A stretch of DNA of 64,000 bases from assembly GCF_010093045.1 (NCBI RefSeq), contig NZ_CP048115.1, forward strand, positions 2,294,001 to 2,358,000, read 5' to 3'. The translations under genes and the position numbers were made by a program. Source of the stretch: Mucilaginibacter sp. 14171R-50. GTDB lineage: Bacteria; Bacteroidota; Bacteroidia; Sphingobacteriales; Sphingobacteriaceae. Below are positions 10,575 through 17,782 of the stretch, one piece after another (position 1 is the first letter of the stretch; each line of letters opens with the position of its first letter). The notes under the pieces were generated by a model. It was not told the DNA's origin. It ran no database searches and saw only the letters and a program-made list of their open reading frames with translations.

Positions 10575-11546
10575 ATGATCAACGCGAAAATAACAGCCAT
10601 AAGTTCTTATGTCCCGGATCAGGTGGTCCTTAACAAATGGTTTACGAAAACAATGGATACCAGTGAAGAATGGATCGTATCGAGGACCGGCATCCGGGAG
10701 CGGCGTTTTTCCGCGCCAGATCAGTTTACCAGCGACCTGGCCATTAAAGCGGTAGAAAACCTGCTCGTTCAAAATCCGGAAGCCTCATCGCATAATATCG
10801 ATTTTATTATAGTGGCCACCACAACGGCTGACCAGGTGATGCCTAATATGGCAAGCAGGGTTCAAAATCATTTTAAGATCAACAACTGCGGATGCATCGA
10901 TGTGATGGCAGCCTGTGCCGGCTTTGTTTACGGTATCATCCTTGCGAAGGGACTTATCGCCTCCGGGACACACCGTAAGGTGCTGGTTATTGGTGCGGAA
11001 ACCCTCTCCAAATTCACGGACTATTCAGATCGAAGCTCCTGCGTCCTGTTTGGTGACGGCGCAGGCGCAGGGCTGGTGGAGGTTTCTGAAAAAGCCGGTA
11101 TTTTTAAAGGGGTCAGCGGTACGGACGGCAGCCATGGCCATGACCTTTACCTGAGCCAGAACAATGCTGTGATCAATGGCGGGCCGGTTGCGGCCAATGG
11201 CAAGATCCATCAGAACGGCAAGGTCGTTTTTAAATGGGCGGTACAGCACATGAGCCAGAAATTGCTGGAACTGATGGAAATCAACCGGATGCTGCCGGAT
11301 GAGCTGGATTGGGTCATCCTGCATAGCGCCAACATGCGGATCATTGAAGCCGTGGCCGCAGCCACCGGTTTTCCCCTTAGCCGGATGCTGACGAGCATTG
11401 AATTATACGGGAATACCTCCGCAGCTTCCATTCCGCTGGCCTGGGACCTGGCTGTCCGTTCAGGCAAATTAAAAAAAGGAGATAAAGCCTTGCTTTTGGG
11501 ATTCGGCGGCGGGCTGACCTATGCCGGTGTGATCATTGAGGTTTAA
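10575..11546 (+). CDS. beta-ketoacyl-ACP synthase III-like ketosynthase
   Basis: 323 residues, FabH-type length. The catalytic triad is complete: Cys114 in MAACAGF, His250 and Asn280 in YGNTSAAS. The usual HQAN motif around the histidine reads HSAN, a small departure from FabH. Such enzymes start chains by condensing an acyl-CoA with malonyl-ACP; some branches instead act in secondary or unusual lipid pathways. Position 77 bp after the SPT-like gene makes it the last member of the + strand operon. It may supply a special acyl starter for one of the oxoamine synthases; this is inference. The primary fabH is probably elsewhere in the genome. Confidence 0.87.
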   Translation: MINAKITAISSYVPDQVVLNKWFTKTMDTSEEWIVSRTGIRERRFSAPDQFTSDLAIKAVENLLVQNPEASSHNIDFIIVATTTADQVMPNMASRVQNHFKINNCGCIDVMAACAGFVYGIILAKGLIASGTHRKVLVIGAETLSKFTDYSDRSSCVLFGDGAGAGLVEVSEKAGIFKGVSGTDGSHGHDLYLSQNNAVINGGPVAANGKIHQNGKVVFKWAVQHMSQKLLELMEINRMLPDELDWVILHSANMRIIEAVAAATGFPLSRMLTSIELYGNTSAASIPLAWDLAVRSGKLKKGDKALLLGFGGGLTYAGVIIEV

Positions 11547-11575
11547 AGCAGTGATAGCCGAACCCATAAACTGCA

Positions 11576-11830
11576 TCAGGAATAATTGTGTTTCTTAATG
11601 TGAAAATGGCTGATGACGGCCTTTCCGATCTGCTGGATCAGTTCGGAATCAAATTCAGCGTTACCCATTTCGTGGTTTTCCACCCAGGTATCCGCCGCAT
11701 CCAGGTGAATTTTACAGTTTATGCCTTCCAAAAGGACTTCGAATGAAGAATCCCTTTTACAGGGCGGGGTAAGGATATAATACATATACGCCCGCTGCTG
11801 ATATTTTACCCATAGAGGCAAGCCTATCAT
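11576..11830 (-). CDS. small conserved-type protein of unknown function (paralogue of 16115-16351)
   Basis: 84 residues, no signal peptide or membrane segment. I do not recognise a family. Its C-terminal half aligns by eye with the 78-residue protein at 16115-16351: a strand-like segment, then W-(V/M), then a (F/L)D-x-(E/Q)L-(I/L)-x-x-IG helix. It follows the 107-residue gene by 33 bp on the same strand and is probably transcribed with it from the CRP/FNR-type promoter at 12271-12336. It converges on the KAS III gene. Confidence 0.6.
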   Translation of the reverse strand: MIGLPLWVKYQQRAYMYYILTPPCKRDSSFEVLLEGINCKIHLDAADTWVENHEMGNAEFDSELIQQIGKAVISHFHIKKHNYS

Positions 11831-11863
11831 TTGATTTATTTCTTTATTGCTGAAAACCGGTAT

Positions 11864-12187
11864 TTACGCTTTGGCCAAATCTTCTACAAACAAGTTGCTG
11901 AACAATGGATTTGACCGGTTAATGAATTTAATTTCCAGTGCTTTTTCGCTCGTGACATATAAGATCAGGATCGGCGCAGCTATGCTTAACAATGGGACAG
12001 CTTCGTAAAACCTGTAAAGTATTGCTTCCTTATCGCAATTGATCCCTGCCTTCTGGCGGGCTGCTTTGACAAAATCCTCTGCTATGCCATTCAGTAATTC
12101 AACATTATGGTTGTTTCGTTTACTGATCGCCTCAAAATCAAATCCCGCCTGCAGTAAATCGTAACCCATATTAAACGTATCTTTCAT
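11864..12187 (-). CDS. hypothetical protein, first gene of a small regulated operon
   Basis: 107 residues; unrecognised. The N-terminal half looks helical and charged. A hydrophobic stretch around residues 70-83 (LLSIAAPILILYVTS) could be a buried helix or a membrane segment. The ATG at 12187 lies about 80 nt downstream of the predicted transcription start of a promoter with a TGAT-N4-ATCA operator. The 84-residue gene follows. Regulation together with the large operon suggests a role in the same condition, but no function can be given. Confidence 0.6.
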   Translation of the reverse strand: MKDTFNMGYDLLQAGFDFEAISKRNNHNVELLNGIAEDFVKAARQKAGINCDKEAILYRFYEAVPLLSIAAPILILYVTSEKALEIKFINRSNPLFSNLFVEDLAKA

Positions 12188-12270
12188 TTTTCCTTATCAT
12201 TGCCCGCCTGCTATTTTTAAAGCGGCGGCGTAAATCCCAGGCAGCGTATCCGAACGCATGTCCTTTATGA

Positions 12271-12336
12271 CAAAGGTAATATTCCGATAAGCGAAAAAAT
12301 GCGGTAAAACATCAGGCGGAATACTGATTTATATCA
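12271..12336 (-). promoter_or_regulatory. CRP/FNR-type operator plus -7 box (for the 107-residue gene)
   Basis: Operator TGAT-TTAT-ATCA at 12325-12336. On the minus strand the -7 box TACCTTTG occupies 12278 down to 12271, 58 bp from the first operator base, matching the promoter at 71-137. No TTTG -33 element precedes the box. Immediately downstream of the operator on the minus strand, the sequence resembles the fabF promoter region (shared AGTATT-CG and TTTTACC pieces). Confidence 0.7.
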
Positions 12337-12370
12337 TAGCGTTAATTTACGTTTAAAGCAAAAAATCACC

Positions 12371-12378
12371 TAATTTTG
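12371..12378 (+). promoter_or_regulatory. -7 box TAATTTTG just upstream of a small gene
   Basis: An exact TAnnTTTG match ends 4 nt before the ATG at 12383, so a transcript from it would be leaderless or nearly so. The operator at 12325-12336 lies 46 bp upstream of the box, a different spacing from the four matched promoters, so divergent control from one operator is possible but not shown. Confidence 0.45.
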
Positions 12379-12382
12379 TAAT

Positions 12383-12517
12383 ATGTCAAAACCAAAAGCG
12401 GAGTATACTTTCTGGACGAAATACAAAAAATTCGCGGGAAATGAAATTTTGCTGTACGTGGTGATGGTCGTTGGCATCATCCTTGGGATCATCATTGTCA
12501 GCTATTTTCAGAAATAA
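12383..12517 (+). CDS. 44-residue single-pass membrane peptide
   Basis: Short reading frame starting at ATG 12383. A charged, lysine-rich N-terminus (residues 1-20, including YTFWTKYKKF) is followed by one strong hydrophobic helix (about residues 22-41, rich in V, I and G) and ends FQK. A -7 box ends 4 nt before the start. It lies 32 bp before the GcvH-like gene on the same strand. The topology would place the basic N-terminus in the cytoplasm. It resembles small membrane subunits or regulators of larger complexes, but no family is recognised. Confidence 0.5.
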   Translation: MSKPKAEYTFWTKYKKFAGNEILLYVVMVVGIILGIIIVSYFQK

Positions 12518-12549
12518 CCTAAAGTTGCGTTCGTAAATATCTTAATAAG

Positions 12550-12963
12550 TTGAAATATCCTGCCGACTATTATTTTACCAAAGAGCATGAATGGGTTCAT
12601 CTAAACGGGGACACAGCTTTTATCGGGCTAACGGAACTGGCTAAACAGGAGCTCCAGGAAATTCTGAGTATTGAGATCCATAAAATGGGGGAAAACTTGA
12701 GTGCCGATCAGGCTTTCGGGCGGATCAGGTCCTGTCGTTATTTAGGTAAATTGGTGATGCCTTTCGCAGGCAAAATCATCGCCGTCAACGAGGCCTATTG
12801 CAGTGATCCTAAGTTATTCAATTCCTGCTTTGACGAGGAGCATTGGATCGTCAAAGTAAAGCTGATCGAACCTGTAGACCGGAGCCGGTTACTGGATCAG
12901 AACAGCTATAAATCCTATAAAGCCAATAACTACCTGCACCTGGTCAAGTATCTTTTAAACTAA
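12550..12963 (+). CDS. GcvH-like protein lacking the lipoyl lysine
   Basis: 137 residues that align without gaps over the first 80 with the GcvH at 4877-5254: YFTKEHEW against YTKDHEW, then G-x-x-x-x-x-(K/R)-x-x-x-x-L-x-MP-x-x-GKII. The lipoyl-bearing Lys63 of true GcvH is Arg63 here (GRIRSCRYLGKLVMP), so lipoylation and shuttling of the aminomethyl group should not be possible. The overall fold signature is retained, which argues for a new role such as a scaffold or regulator of glycine cleavage or lipoylation rather than simple decay. The start codon is TTG at 12550, chosen because the protein N-terminus then matches GcvH and no ATG or GTG is available after the upstream in-frame stop. The stop overlaps the convergent response-regulator gene by 4 nt. 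Confidence 0.8.
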   Translation: MKYPADYYFTKEHEWVHLNGDTAFIGLTELAKQELQEILSIEIHKMGENLSADQAFGRIRSCRYLGKLVMPFAGKIIAVNEAYCSDPKLFNSCFDEEHWIVKVKLIEPVDRSRLLDQNSYKSYKANNYLHLVKYLLN

Positions 12964-13325
12964 TTTATTTTTTGCGGAATAGCAGTATTGTCGATTATCC
13001 TGATCAGTTCATCCAGGTCAAAAGGCTTTTGAAGATAACCGTCTGCCCGGGCGTATTGGGCCAGGGCCTCTGTATCGTCGTCCGTAGAAAACACTATAAT
13101 TGGTTTGCTGGCGGCCCCCATTAAGTTTTTGATCCCGGAAGAAAGGGAAATGCCGTCCCTTTTATGACCGCTCCACTCGTCCAGTAAAATGATGTCCGCC
13201 CATTGTAAGGGCAATTCCCGGGGCGATAACCGGGAACAAGTGGTCACCTCATGACCCTCAGCAGTCAGCATGTGGCGGGTAATATTCCTGATATCTTCGT
13301 CCTCATCAATTACGAGTACTTTCAT
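12960..13325 (-). CDS. single-domain response regulator (receiver only)
   Basis: 121 residues covering just a receiver domain: acidic pocket IDEDED near residues 6-11, phospho-acceptor Asp49 in IILLDEW, switch FSTDDD, and the conserved Lys in QKPFDLDEL near residue 105. No output domain follows. It resembles the receiver-only protein at 54173-54538, which shares LLD-x-W and KKPFDLEEL. It lies 74 bp downstream of the truncated haemoglobin gene on the same strand and is likely cotranscribed with it. No partner kinase is adjacent; it may act by protein-protein contact or in a phosphorelay. Confidence 0.85.
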   Translation of the reverse strand: MKVLVIDEDEDIRNITRHMLTAEGHEVTTCSRLSPRELPLQWADIILLDEWSGHKRDGISLSSGIKNLMGAASKPIIVFSTDDDTEALAQYARADGYLQKPFDLDELIRIIDNTAIPQKIN

Positions 13326-13399
13326 GGTATTGCTTTAGCATAAAAAACAATAAACGCATAAAAGCCGGAAAAGGTTTTTTTACAGGTTGTTAAGTACGG

Positions 13400-13765
13400 C
13401 TATGGCAGCCGAAGTCTGAATAGCAGCAGGTTACTCAGGGTATGGGCCTGGTCTTTCGCCTCTTCGGCGGTTTCCCCCTGAAAATGCGTATCGACCGTGG
13501 TTTCAAAAATAGAAAGCCATTTATTGTATTGGTCCTGAGTAAGGGCCAGGGGGACGTACCGGGCAAAAGGATTACCGGAATAATGGGGGGCTTTTAATAA
13601 AGCGGCCTCCCAGAATGCGCAGACCTTATTGAAATGGTCCACGTCATTAAGCACGATCTTGCCGGTAAATACAGGGCCTGTCAGCGGGTCATTGAGAATG
13701 GCCACATGAAAAAGCCGGATCAGGTACCTGATATCAGCCAAATTTCCGATGTCTTTTCTATCCAT
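13400..13765 (-). CDS. group III truncated haemoglobin-like protein with altered haem ligand positions
   Basis: 121 residues with the group III truncated haemoglobin pattern: GPVF near 30, FWEAALLKAPHYSGNPF at 51-67 and W84 with the following TVDTHFQGETAEEAKDQA-like helix. Aligned by eye to Campylobacter jejuni Ctb as I remember it (TyrB10 19, HisE7 46, HisF8 72, TrpG8 96), E7 is His44 and G8 is Trp84. However the proximal F8 histidine is Tyr70 (ARYVPL) and B10 tyrosine is His20. Haem may be tyrosine-ligated, ligated from the other face, or absent. Truncated haemoglobins usually bind O2 or NO. The gene has a CRP/FNR-type promoter and probably shares a transcript with the receiver protein. Confidence 0.78.
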   Translation of the reverse strand: MDRKDIGNLADIRYLIRLFHVAILNDPLTGPVFTGKIVLNDVDHFNKVCAFWEAALLKAPHYSGNPFARYVPLALTQDQYNKWLSIFETTVDTHFQGETAEEAKDQAHTLSNLLLFRLRLP

Positions 13766-13842
13766 CTTTATTTTTTTTGTGCAGTCCGCAAATCAGTTTG
13801 CCGCCGATTGGTCAAAGCTCCTTTTTGTTCAATGCTAACCGC

Positions 13843-13907
13843 CAAAATTACAAATACTTGCCGTCAGAATTCCGCTAAAATAAGCGTGAAAAAACTGATT
13901 TTTATCA
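13843..13907 (-). promoter_or_regulatory. CRP/FNR-type operator plus -7 box (truncated haemoglobin promoter)
   Basis: Operator TGAT-TTTT-ATCA at 13896-13907. On the minus strand the -7 box TAATTTTG occupies 13850 down to 13843, 57 bp from the first operator base. No -33 TTTG. The predicted leader before the haemoglobin ATG (13765) is about 70 nt. The operator also lies upstream of the membrane-protein gene at 14031 on +, but no exact -7 box is seen at the matching distance in that direction. Confidence 0.7.
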
Positions 13908-14030
13908 TGGAAATATTGTTTCGGACATCAGGGGGAAGTCTGTAAATTTAATTTTTCGCTTCCATTAATGATGCCTGTAAATTTTAACCGGTCATTTAGA
14001 TCCACGCCTACTATATAAAGCCGTCTACAT

Positions 14031-14339
14031 ATGTTCCAAATCCTGATCACCGCTGCCTCTGTATTGTTCGCCCTGCATGTTATCCTGCTGTTGGGATCGT
14101 TCTCCCGAAAAAAAGTACTTGCCAAAAGGTATTTTTATTCACATGTTAGCTTATGGCTGGCAGGCATTGCGGTTTTCGCCCTGGCTACAATCTGCCATGG
14201 CACGCAGCGATCCGGGTTTTTAGACTTTTTTGATACTACTTTCAGGAGAATCATGATCTTAGGTTTTACGCTTTTCCTCTCCGCTGTAGCCCATGTGATC
14301 GTCCGCCTGCTCGTGCTGCCTATCATTCGCAGGCCTTAA
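14031..14339 (+). CDS. small membrane protein, three predicted helices
   Basis: 102 residues with hydrophobic segments around 3-22, 41-58 and 75-95, separated by short basic loops (SRKK, RRI, IRRP), typical of a small integral inner-membrane protein. Family not recognised. Its stop overlaps the convergent KAS II stop. A gap of 265 bp separates it from the divergent haemoglobin gene and contains a CRP/FNR-type operator, so shared control is possible. Confidence 0.6.
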   Translation: MFQILITAASVLFALHVILLLGSFSRKKVLAKRYFYSHVSLWLAGIAVFALATICHGTQRSGFLDFFDTTFRRIMILGFTLFLSAVAHVIVRLLVLPIIRRP

Positions 14340-15586
14340 ACGGATGTGAACACCAGGCTGGCGTTATGTCCGCCAAATCCGAAGGTGTTGCTGAGTACTA
14401 CCTTTAGTTTTTCCTTTACGGCCTCTTTCAATACAATTTTCAAGTCCGGGGGTATCTGCGGATCGATGGTCACCGTATTGATGGTGGGCGGGACGATCTG
14501 GTCGCGCATCGCCAGCAGGCAAATCACCGCCTCAATTGCGCCCGCTGCGCCAAGCAGATGCCCGGTCATAGATTTGGTCGAGCTGATGAACGTTTTCAGA
14601 TTGGCAGGACCTGCTAAAGATTTGATCGCCCGTATTTCGGAAAGATCCCCGACAGGCGTTGAAGTTCCATGCGCATTCAGGTAGTCCACATCGCCGATGG
14701 ACACGCCCGCCTCTTTAAGAGCGATCTTCATGGCTTTTGCTGCCCCGGCACCTTCAGGATGCGTAGCGGTAATGTGATAGGCATCCGCCGTCATGGCAGC
14801 ACCTGTTAGTTCACCATAGATAAAGGCCCCCCTTTTTCGGGCGTGCTCATACTCTTCCAGCACCAGTGCCCCGGCTCCTTCGCCCATGACAAAGCCATCT
14901 CTGGAAATATCGAACGGCCGGGAGGCGTGCAGTGGGTCATCATTTTGCAGTGACATGGCCTTCATGGCGCAAAACCCGCCGATGGATGCCTCGGTGACCG
15001 GGGCTTCTGATGCGCCGGTAATGATGATTTTAGCTTTGCCGAGCCGGATATAATTAAAGGCATCCATGATCGCGGTATTAGCGGTGGCACAGGCAGAAAC
15101 GGTCGTATAGTTGATCCCCATCAATCCATGACGAATGGAGATCATGGCGGAGGACATATTGGAGATCAGTTTCGGTACGAAAAAAGGGCTGAACCTTGGT
15201 ATTTTACCGCCCTCTGCATATTCAGTCACCTGTTGTTCAAATACGCCCATTCCCCCCTGCCCAGAACCCCAGATCACGCCGACATCGAAGGGTGACAGCC
15301 TTTCTATATCGAAACCGGAGTCGTTTATGGCCTGGTCGGTAGCGACCAAAGCAAACTGGGTAAAAAGATCGGAGCGCTTCAAGGTATGCTGGTCCAAATG
15401 TTCCGCTGGGTTAAAATCGGACAACTGGCAGGCAAAACGCGTCCGGAACAGACCTGGGTTAAAGCGCCGGATCAGGGCGGCGGTACTTTTGCCTCCGACG
15501 ATATTTTTCCAAAAGGTGTTAAGGTCATTCCCGGACGGGGCAAGTACGCCAAGGCCAGTTACCGCGACGCGATGAAGTCGATTCAT
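14336..15586 (-). CDS. fabF: beta-ketoacyl-ACP synthase II (KAS II)
   Basis: 416 residues from the ATG at 15586 (MNRLHRVAVTGLG). The frame stays open to 15631 but the extra 15 residues are Asn/Tyr-rich and absent from the family. The catalytic Cys-His-His set is intact: Cys166 in TVSACATAN, His306 in NAHGTSTPVGD and His343 in TGHLLGAAGA. KAS II elongates acyl-ACP by two carbons with malonyl-ACP. It lies outside any acpP/fabF/rnc housekeeping cluster and has its own CRP/FNR-type promoter, so it is probably a conditionally expressed second copy, making or extending acyl chains for the oxoamine synthases. That link is inference. Confidence 0.92.
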   Translation of the reverse strand: MNRLHRVAVTGLGVLAPSGNDLNTFWKNIVGGKSTAALIRRFNPGLFRTRFACQLSDFNPAEHLDQHTLKRSDLFTQFALVATDQAINDSGFDIERLSPFDVGVIWGSGQGGMGVFEQQVTEYAEGGKIPRFSPFFVPKLISNMSSAMISIRHGLMGINYTTVSACATANTAIMDAFNYIRLGKAKIIITGASEAPVTEASIGGFCAMKAMSLQNDDPLHASRPFDISRDGFVMGEGAGALVLEEYEHARKRGAFIYGELTGAAMTADAYHITATHPEGAGAAKAMKIALKEAGVSIGDVDYLNAHGTSTPVGDLSEIRAIKSLAGPANLKTFISSTKSMTGHLLGAAGAIEAVICLLAMRDQIVPPTINTVTIDPQIPPDLKIVLKEAVKEKLKVVLSNTFGFGGHNASLVFTSV

Positions 15587-16114
15587 ATAGTTAATGTTAT
15601 TATAATAGTGGTAATTAATAAAGCGGAACAAATGAAATTGTAAGGATTTTCAGCACTTTATCTTAAACAAGGAAGATTATAACGTTGGCCTATTATTAAA
15701 CTTTGTATTCAATATCCATTTTGGAAAAAATATTATGATTTCGCTGATTCCTATTATCATTTTATAGTTCATATAAGAAGTAATAATCTTTAATAAAGAT
15801 TTATTCCTATTATAACAAAAGTATTGATATAAATCCTCCCTCTATTGGTAAAAGGTCAACCGAAATACTGATATTTATCATAGTTCTCCAGTTTTGTTAT
15901 TAAAAATTAATTCACGAATACGGGGAATTCAACGTTAACTGATTGCTGAAATTAAAAAATCAGCATGATGGTCTTTTTGACTATGGAATTTTTCAAGCAA
16001 AAAAATTTGAGATCAAAAACCAAATTGGCCTGCTATTCTATCGACGTGCGAAAGATTAAATTTTGCGCTGGTTTTAGTCCTTTTTCCAATTCGCTTAGCA
16101 CGAGAAAAACTGTT
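15587..16114 (-). other. long AT-rich leader/intergenic region of the KAS II gene
   Basis: About 530 bp without a convincing gene. It holds the KAS II promoter and operator (15816-15880), a 225-nt leader, and AT-rich sequence up to the next gene. Only very short frames are present. I see no clear riboswitch or terminator. Confidence 0.5.
15816..15880 (-). promoter_or_regulatory. CRP/FNR-type operator plus -7 box (KAS II promoter)
   Basis: Operator TGAT-ATTT-ATCA at 15869-15880. On the minus strand the -7 box TACTTTTG occupies 15823 down to 15816, 57 bp from the first operator base, the same as for the haemoglobin gene. No -33 element. The implied leader before the KAS II ATG (15586) is about 225 nt of AT-rich sequence. 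Confidence 0.7.
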
Positions 16115-16351
16115 TTATGAAAGTGCTATGCCTAAATTGATATGGTCGATCTTTTCTCCTATGGCATTTAATAATTGCTTGTCCAGGTCATCTTCATTTC
16201 GCTGCATCCATAGATTTCCGCATTTAAAAAGTACCGCCTCTTCCCCATCCGGGAACCTGACCGTCCAAGCATTCCAATGCTTAAAGGTCTCTGAAATAAT
16301 TTGCAGTACCTGTTTATATCCGTTTCGTGATATGACTATTTCATAACTCAT
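16115..16351 (-). CDS. small protein of unknown function (paralogue of 11576-11830)
   Basis: 78 residues, soluble. The segment WTVRFPDGEEAVLFK, then LWMQ and the acidic DDLDKQLLNAIGEKI helix, resembles the C-terminal half of the 84-residue protein at 11576-11830. No family recognised. The upstream region has a TATCTTTA sequence (16415 down to 16408), one base off the -7 consensus, but no TGAT-N4-ATCA operator. It is the outermost gene of the accessory region on this side. Confidence 0.55.
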   Translation of the reverse strand: MSYEIVISRNGYKQVLQIISETFKHWNAWTVRFPDGEEAVLFKCGNLWMQRNEDDLDKQLLNAIGEKIDHINLGIALS

Positions 16352-16731
16352 AGTTTTACGGCTTTTATCAGATGTGAAATACTCGTATGAACGGTGCTTA
16401 TTTAGCGTAAAGATACGTTAGTTGATTGCCATATAAAAGATTTATCACCATGTCATTATCTTTTATAAGTTTTCACCAACAATTATAAAACGACTTAAAC
16501 AACTTTTTTTCTAGTTCCACAACTGCTGTGCTGTTTCGACGAGTGTTCTATAGGCGAAAAAGATTATTATTAAAAAAGAAATTGCAGGTGAAGGAAAAAC
16601 AAACAATAATATAATCAAAAGTAAAATAGATAGATTGGAATGTGGAATTCAAGACTAATGAACACCACTAAGAACTGATATTTTTAATCGTTTTTAATCA
16701 CTTTATGTTTTATCACAGTTTTATCAGAATG
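16352..16731. other. intergenic region with no recognised gene
   Basis: About 380 bp of AT-rich sequence between the 78-residue gene and the tRNA terminator. It contains a possible weak promoter for the minus-strand gene (near 16408-16415). I see no repeat, RNA or reading frame I can support. It may mark the edge of the accessory region. Confidence 0.4.
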
Positions 16732-16763
16732 AAAAAAGGCTTTACGAAGATCCGTAAAGCCTT
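16732..16763 (-). terminator. intrinsic terminator of the tRNA-Ala transcript
   Basis: Perfect 11-bp stem (AAGGCTTTACG at 16736-16746, CGTAAAGCCTT at 16753-16763) with loop AAGATC. Read on the minus strand it is followed by a run of T. It lies 10 bp downstream of the tRNA 3' end. Confidence 0.8.
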
Positions 16764-16773
16764 GATTATCAGG

Positions 16774-16848
<75 letters not shown>

Positions 16849-16875
16849 GTAGTAGTATTGGCCCCGTAGGGACGG

Positions 16876-16905
16876 CAAAAGTAACAAATTTTGTGAAATG
16901 ACAAA
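16876..16905 (-). promoter_or_regulatory. tRNA-Ala promoter, full Bacteroidota consensus
   Basis: On the minus strand, TTTG (16905-16902), an 18-bp spacer, then the -7 box TACTTTTG (16883-16876). This is the constitutive -33/-7 arrangement of Bacteroidota sigma factor and contrasts with the four CRP/FNR-type promoters, which have only the -7 box. Confidence 0.75.
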
Positions 16906-16950
16906 TACTTGTGGCAATTTTTATTATCAGGTTGAAAAAGATGTAAAAAA

Positions 16951-17029
16951 GTAAAGCCCCTGATGGGCAGGGGCCTTTACTAACCAATTATAAACCTAAA
17001 TTATGAGAAGACTTGTTTGTTATTTTTAA
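16951..17029 (+). promoter_or_regulatory. orphan leader-like element: hairpin followed by an 8-codon frame
   Basis: A strong hairpin at 16951-16980 (GTAAAGCCCCTG against CAGGGGCCTTTAC, one bulged base) is followed by the A/T-rich stretch AACCAATTATAAACCTAAAT, then ATG at 17003 and a frame of eight residues, MRRLVCYF, ending at 17029. I associate this kind of A-rich pre-ATG stretch with the leaders of SusC-like genes in Sphingobacteriaceae, but no such gene follows. 17030-17272 holds nothing else I can support. Confidence 0.3.
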
Positions 17030-17272
17030 TAGTGTAAAAGTAACACTAAGTTTTTAAATGCGAAAATTTAATTTGTAATTTATTTGTAACATTTTAACAG
17101 ATACTCATATTAAATTACCGCATTCGCAATGATAGTGCAAATATATTAACAACTGTTTAAATTACCATTAAAAAAATGTATAAATGTTAGTTAGACGGCT
17201 AAAAAATTGCAAACGCTATAATTATGAGGGATATACGTATTGATAGCGTGCGATAATTAATAAGCGCGTTAT

Positions 17273-17305
17273 AAAAAAGCGGCGTTTACCCGGGTAAACG
17301 CCGCT
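17273..17305 (-). terminator. intrinsic terminator after the 86-residue gene
   Basis: A perfect 28-nt palindrome (17278-17305, AGCGGCGTTTACCC and its complement) followed on the minus strand by six T (17278-17273). It lies 27 bp downstream of the stop at 17333. Confidence 0.85.
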
Positions 17306-17332
17306 CGCGTGATTAGGTATAGGTAAGGTATT

Positions 17333-17593
17333 TTAAGCAATAACTAATTGTATACACTGGCGCACGGTAAGGTTTTGTGATACAGCGCCATCTGCAACTC
17401 TTTTACCCGTTTGGTACTCATTCGCAATTACACGCAGCTTTTCTTCAAGTTTCCTGCAAAGCTCTTCGTCTTTATCATAGCCAATTGATTTAAGCGGAGT
17501 GTTTGTAAGCAGGTTATAACAATGGTCTACCGGCAATCCGCAGATACTTAAAATATCGTATTTGATTTGATTACTAATAAATATTATATCCAT
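17333..17593 (-). CDS. hypothetical soluble protein
   Basis: 86 residues; family not recognised. N-terminus hydrophobic-beta like (MDIIFISNQIKYDILSICG), then a charged helix rich in Glu and Lys (DEELCRKLEEKLRVI). No signal peptide or zinc motif. It stands alone between an intrinsic terminator and a 230-bp gap, so it is probably monocistronic. Confidence 0.6.
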   Translation of the reverse strand: MDIIFISNQIKYDILSICGLPVDHCYNLLTNTPLKSIGYDKDEELCRKLEEKLRVIANEYQTGKRVADGAVSQNLTVRQCIQLVIA

Positions 17594-17782
17594 ACTGCAA
17601 TACTCAGAAGGGTAATTAGCGTAAATATACCTTTTTGTTTATTATGCTTTATATAGCATAAGCCCGATACGATAGCTAATATTGTTCAATAATTAAATAT
17701 TATTGCTTTTACGAAATCATTATGCAATATGTTTGTGTATTGATTAAAATTTTAATTAAAAATATCTGTTGAGGTGATATAC

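Noticed and set aside
16408..16484. Possible fifth CRP/FNR-type promoter ahead of the 78-residue gene
   Set aside because: The -7-like box has one mismatch and no TGAT-N4-ATCA lies 57-58 bp upstream.
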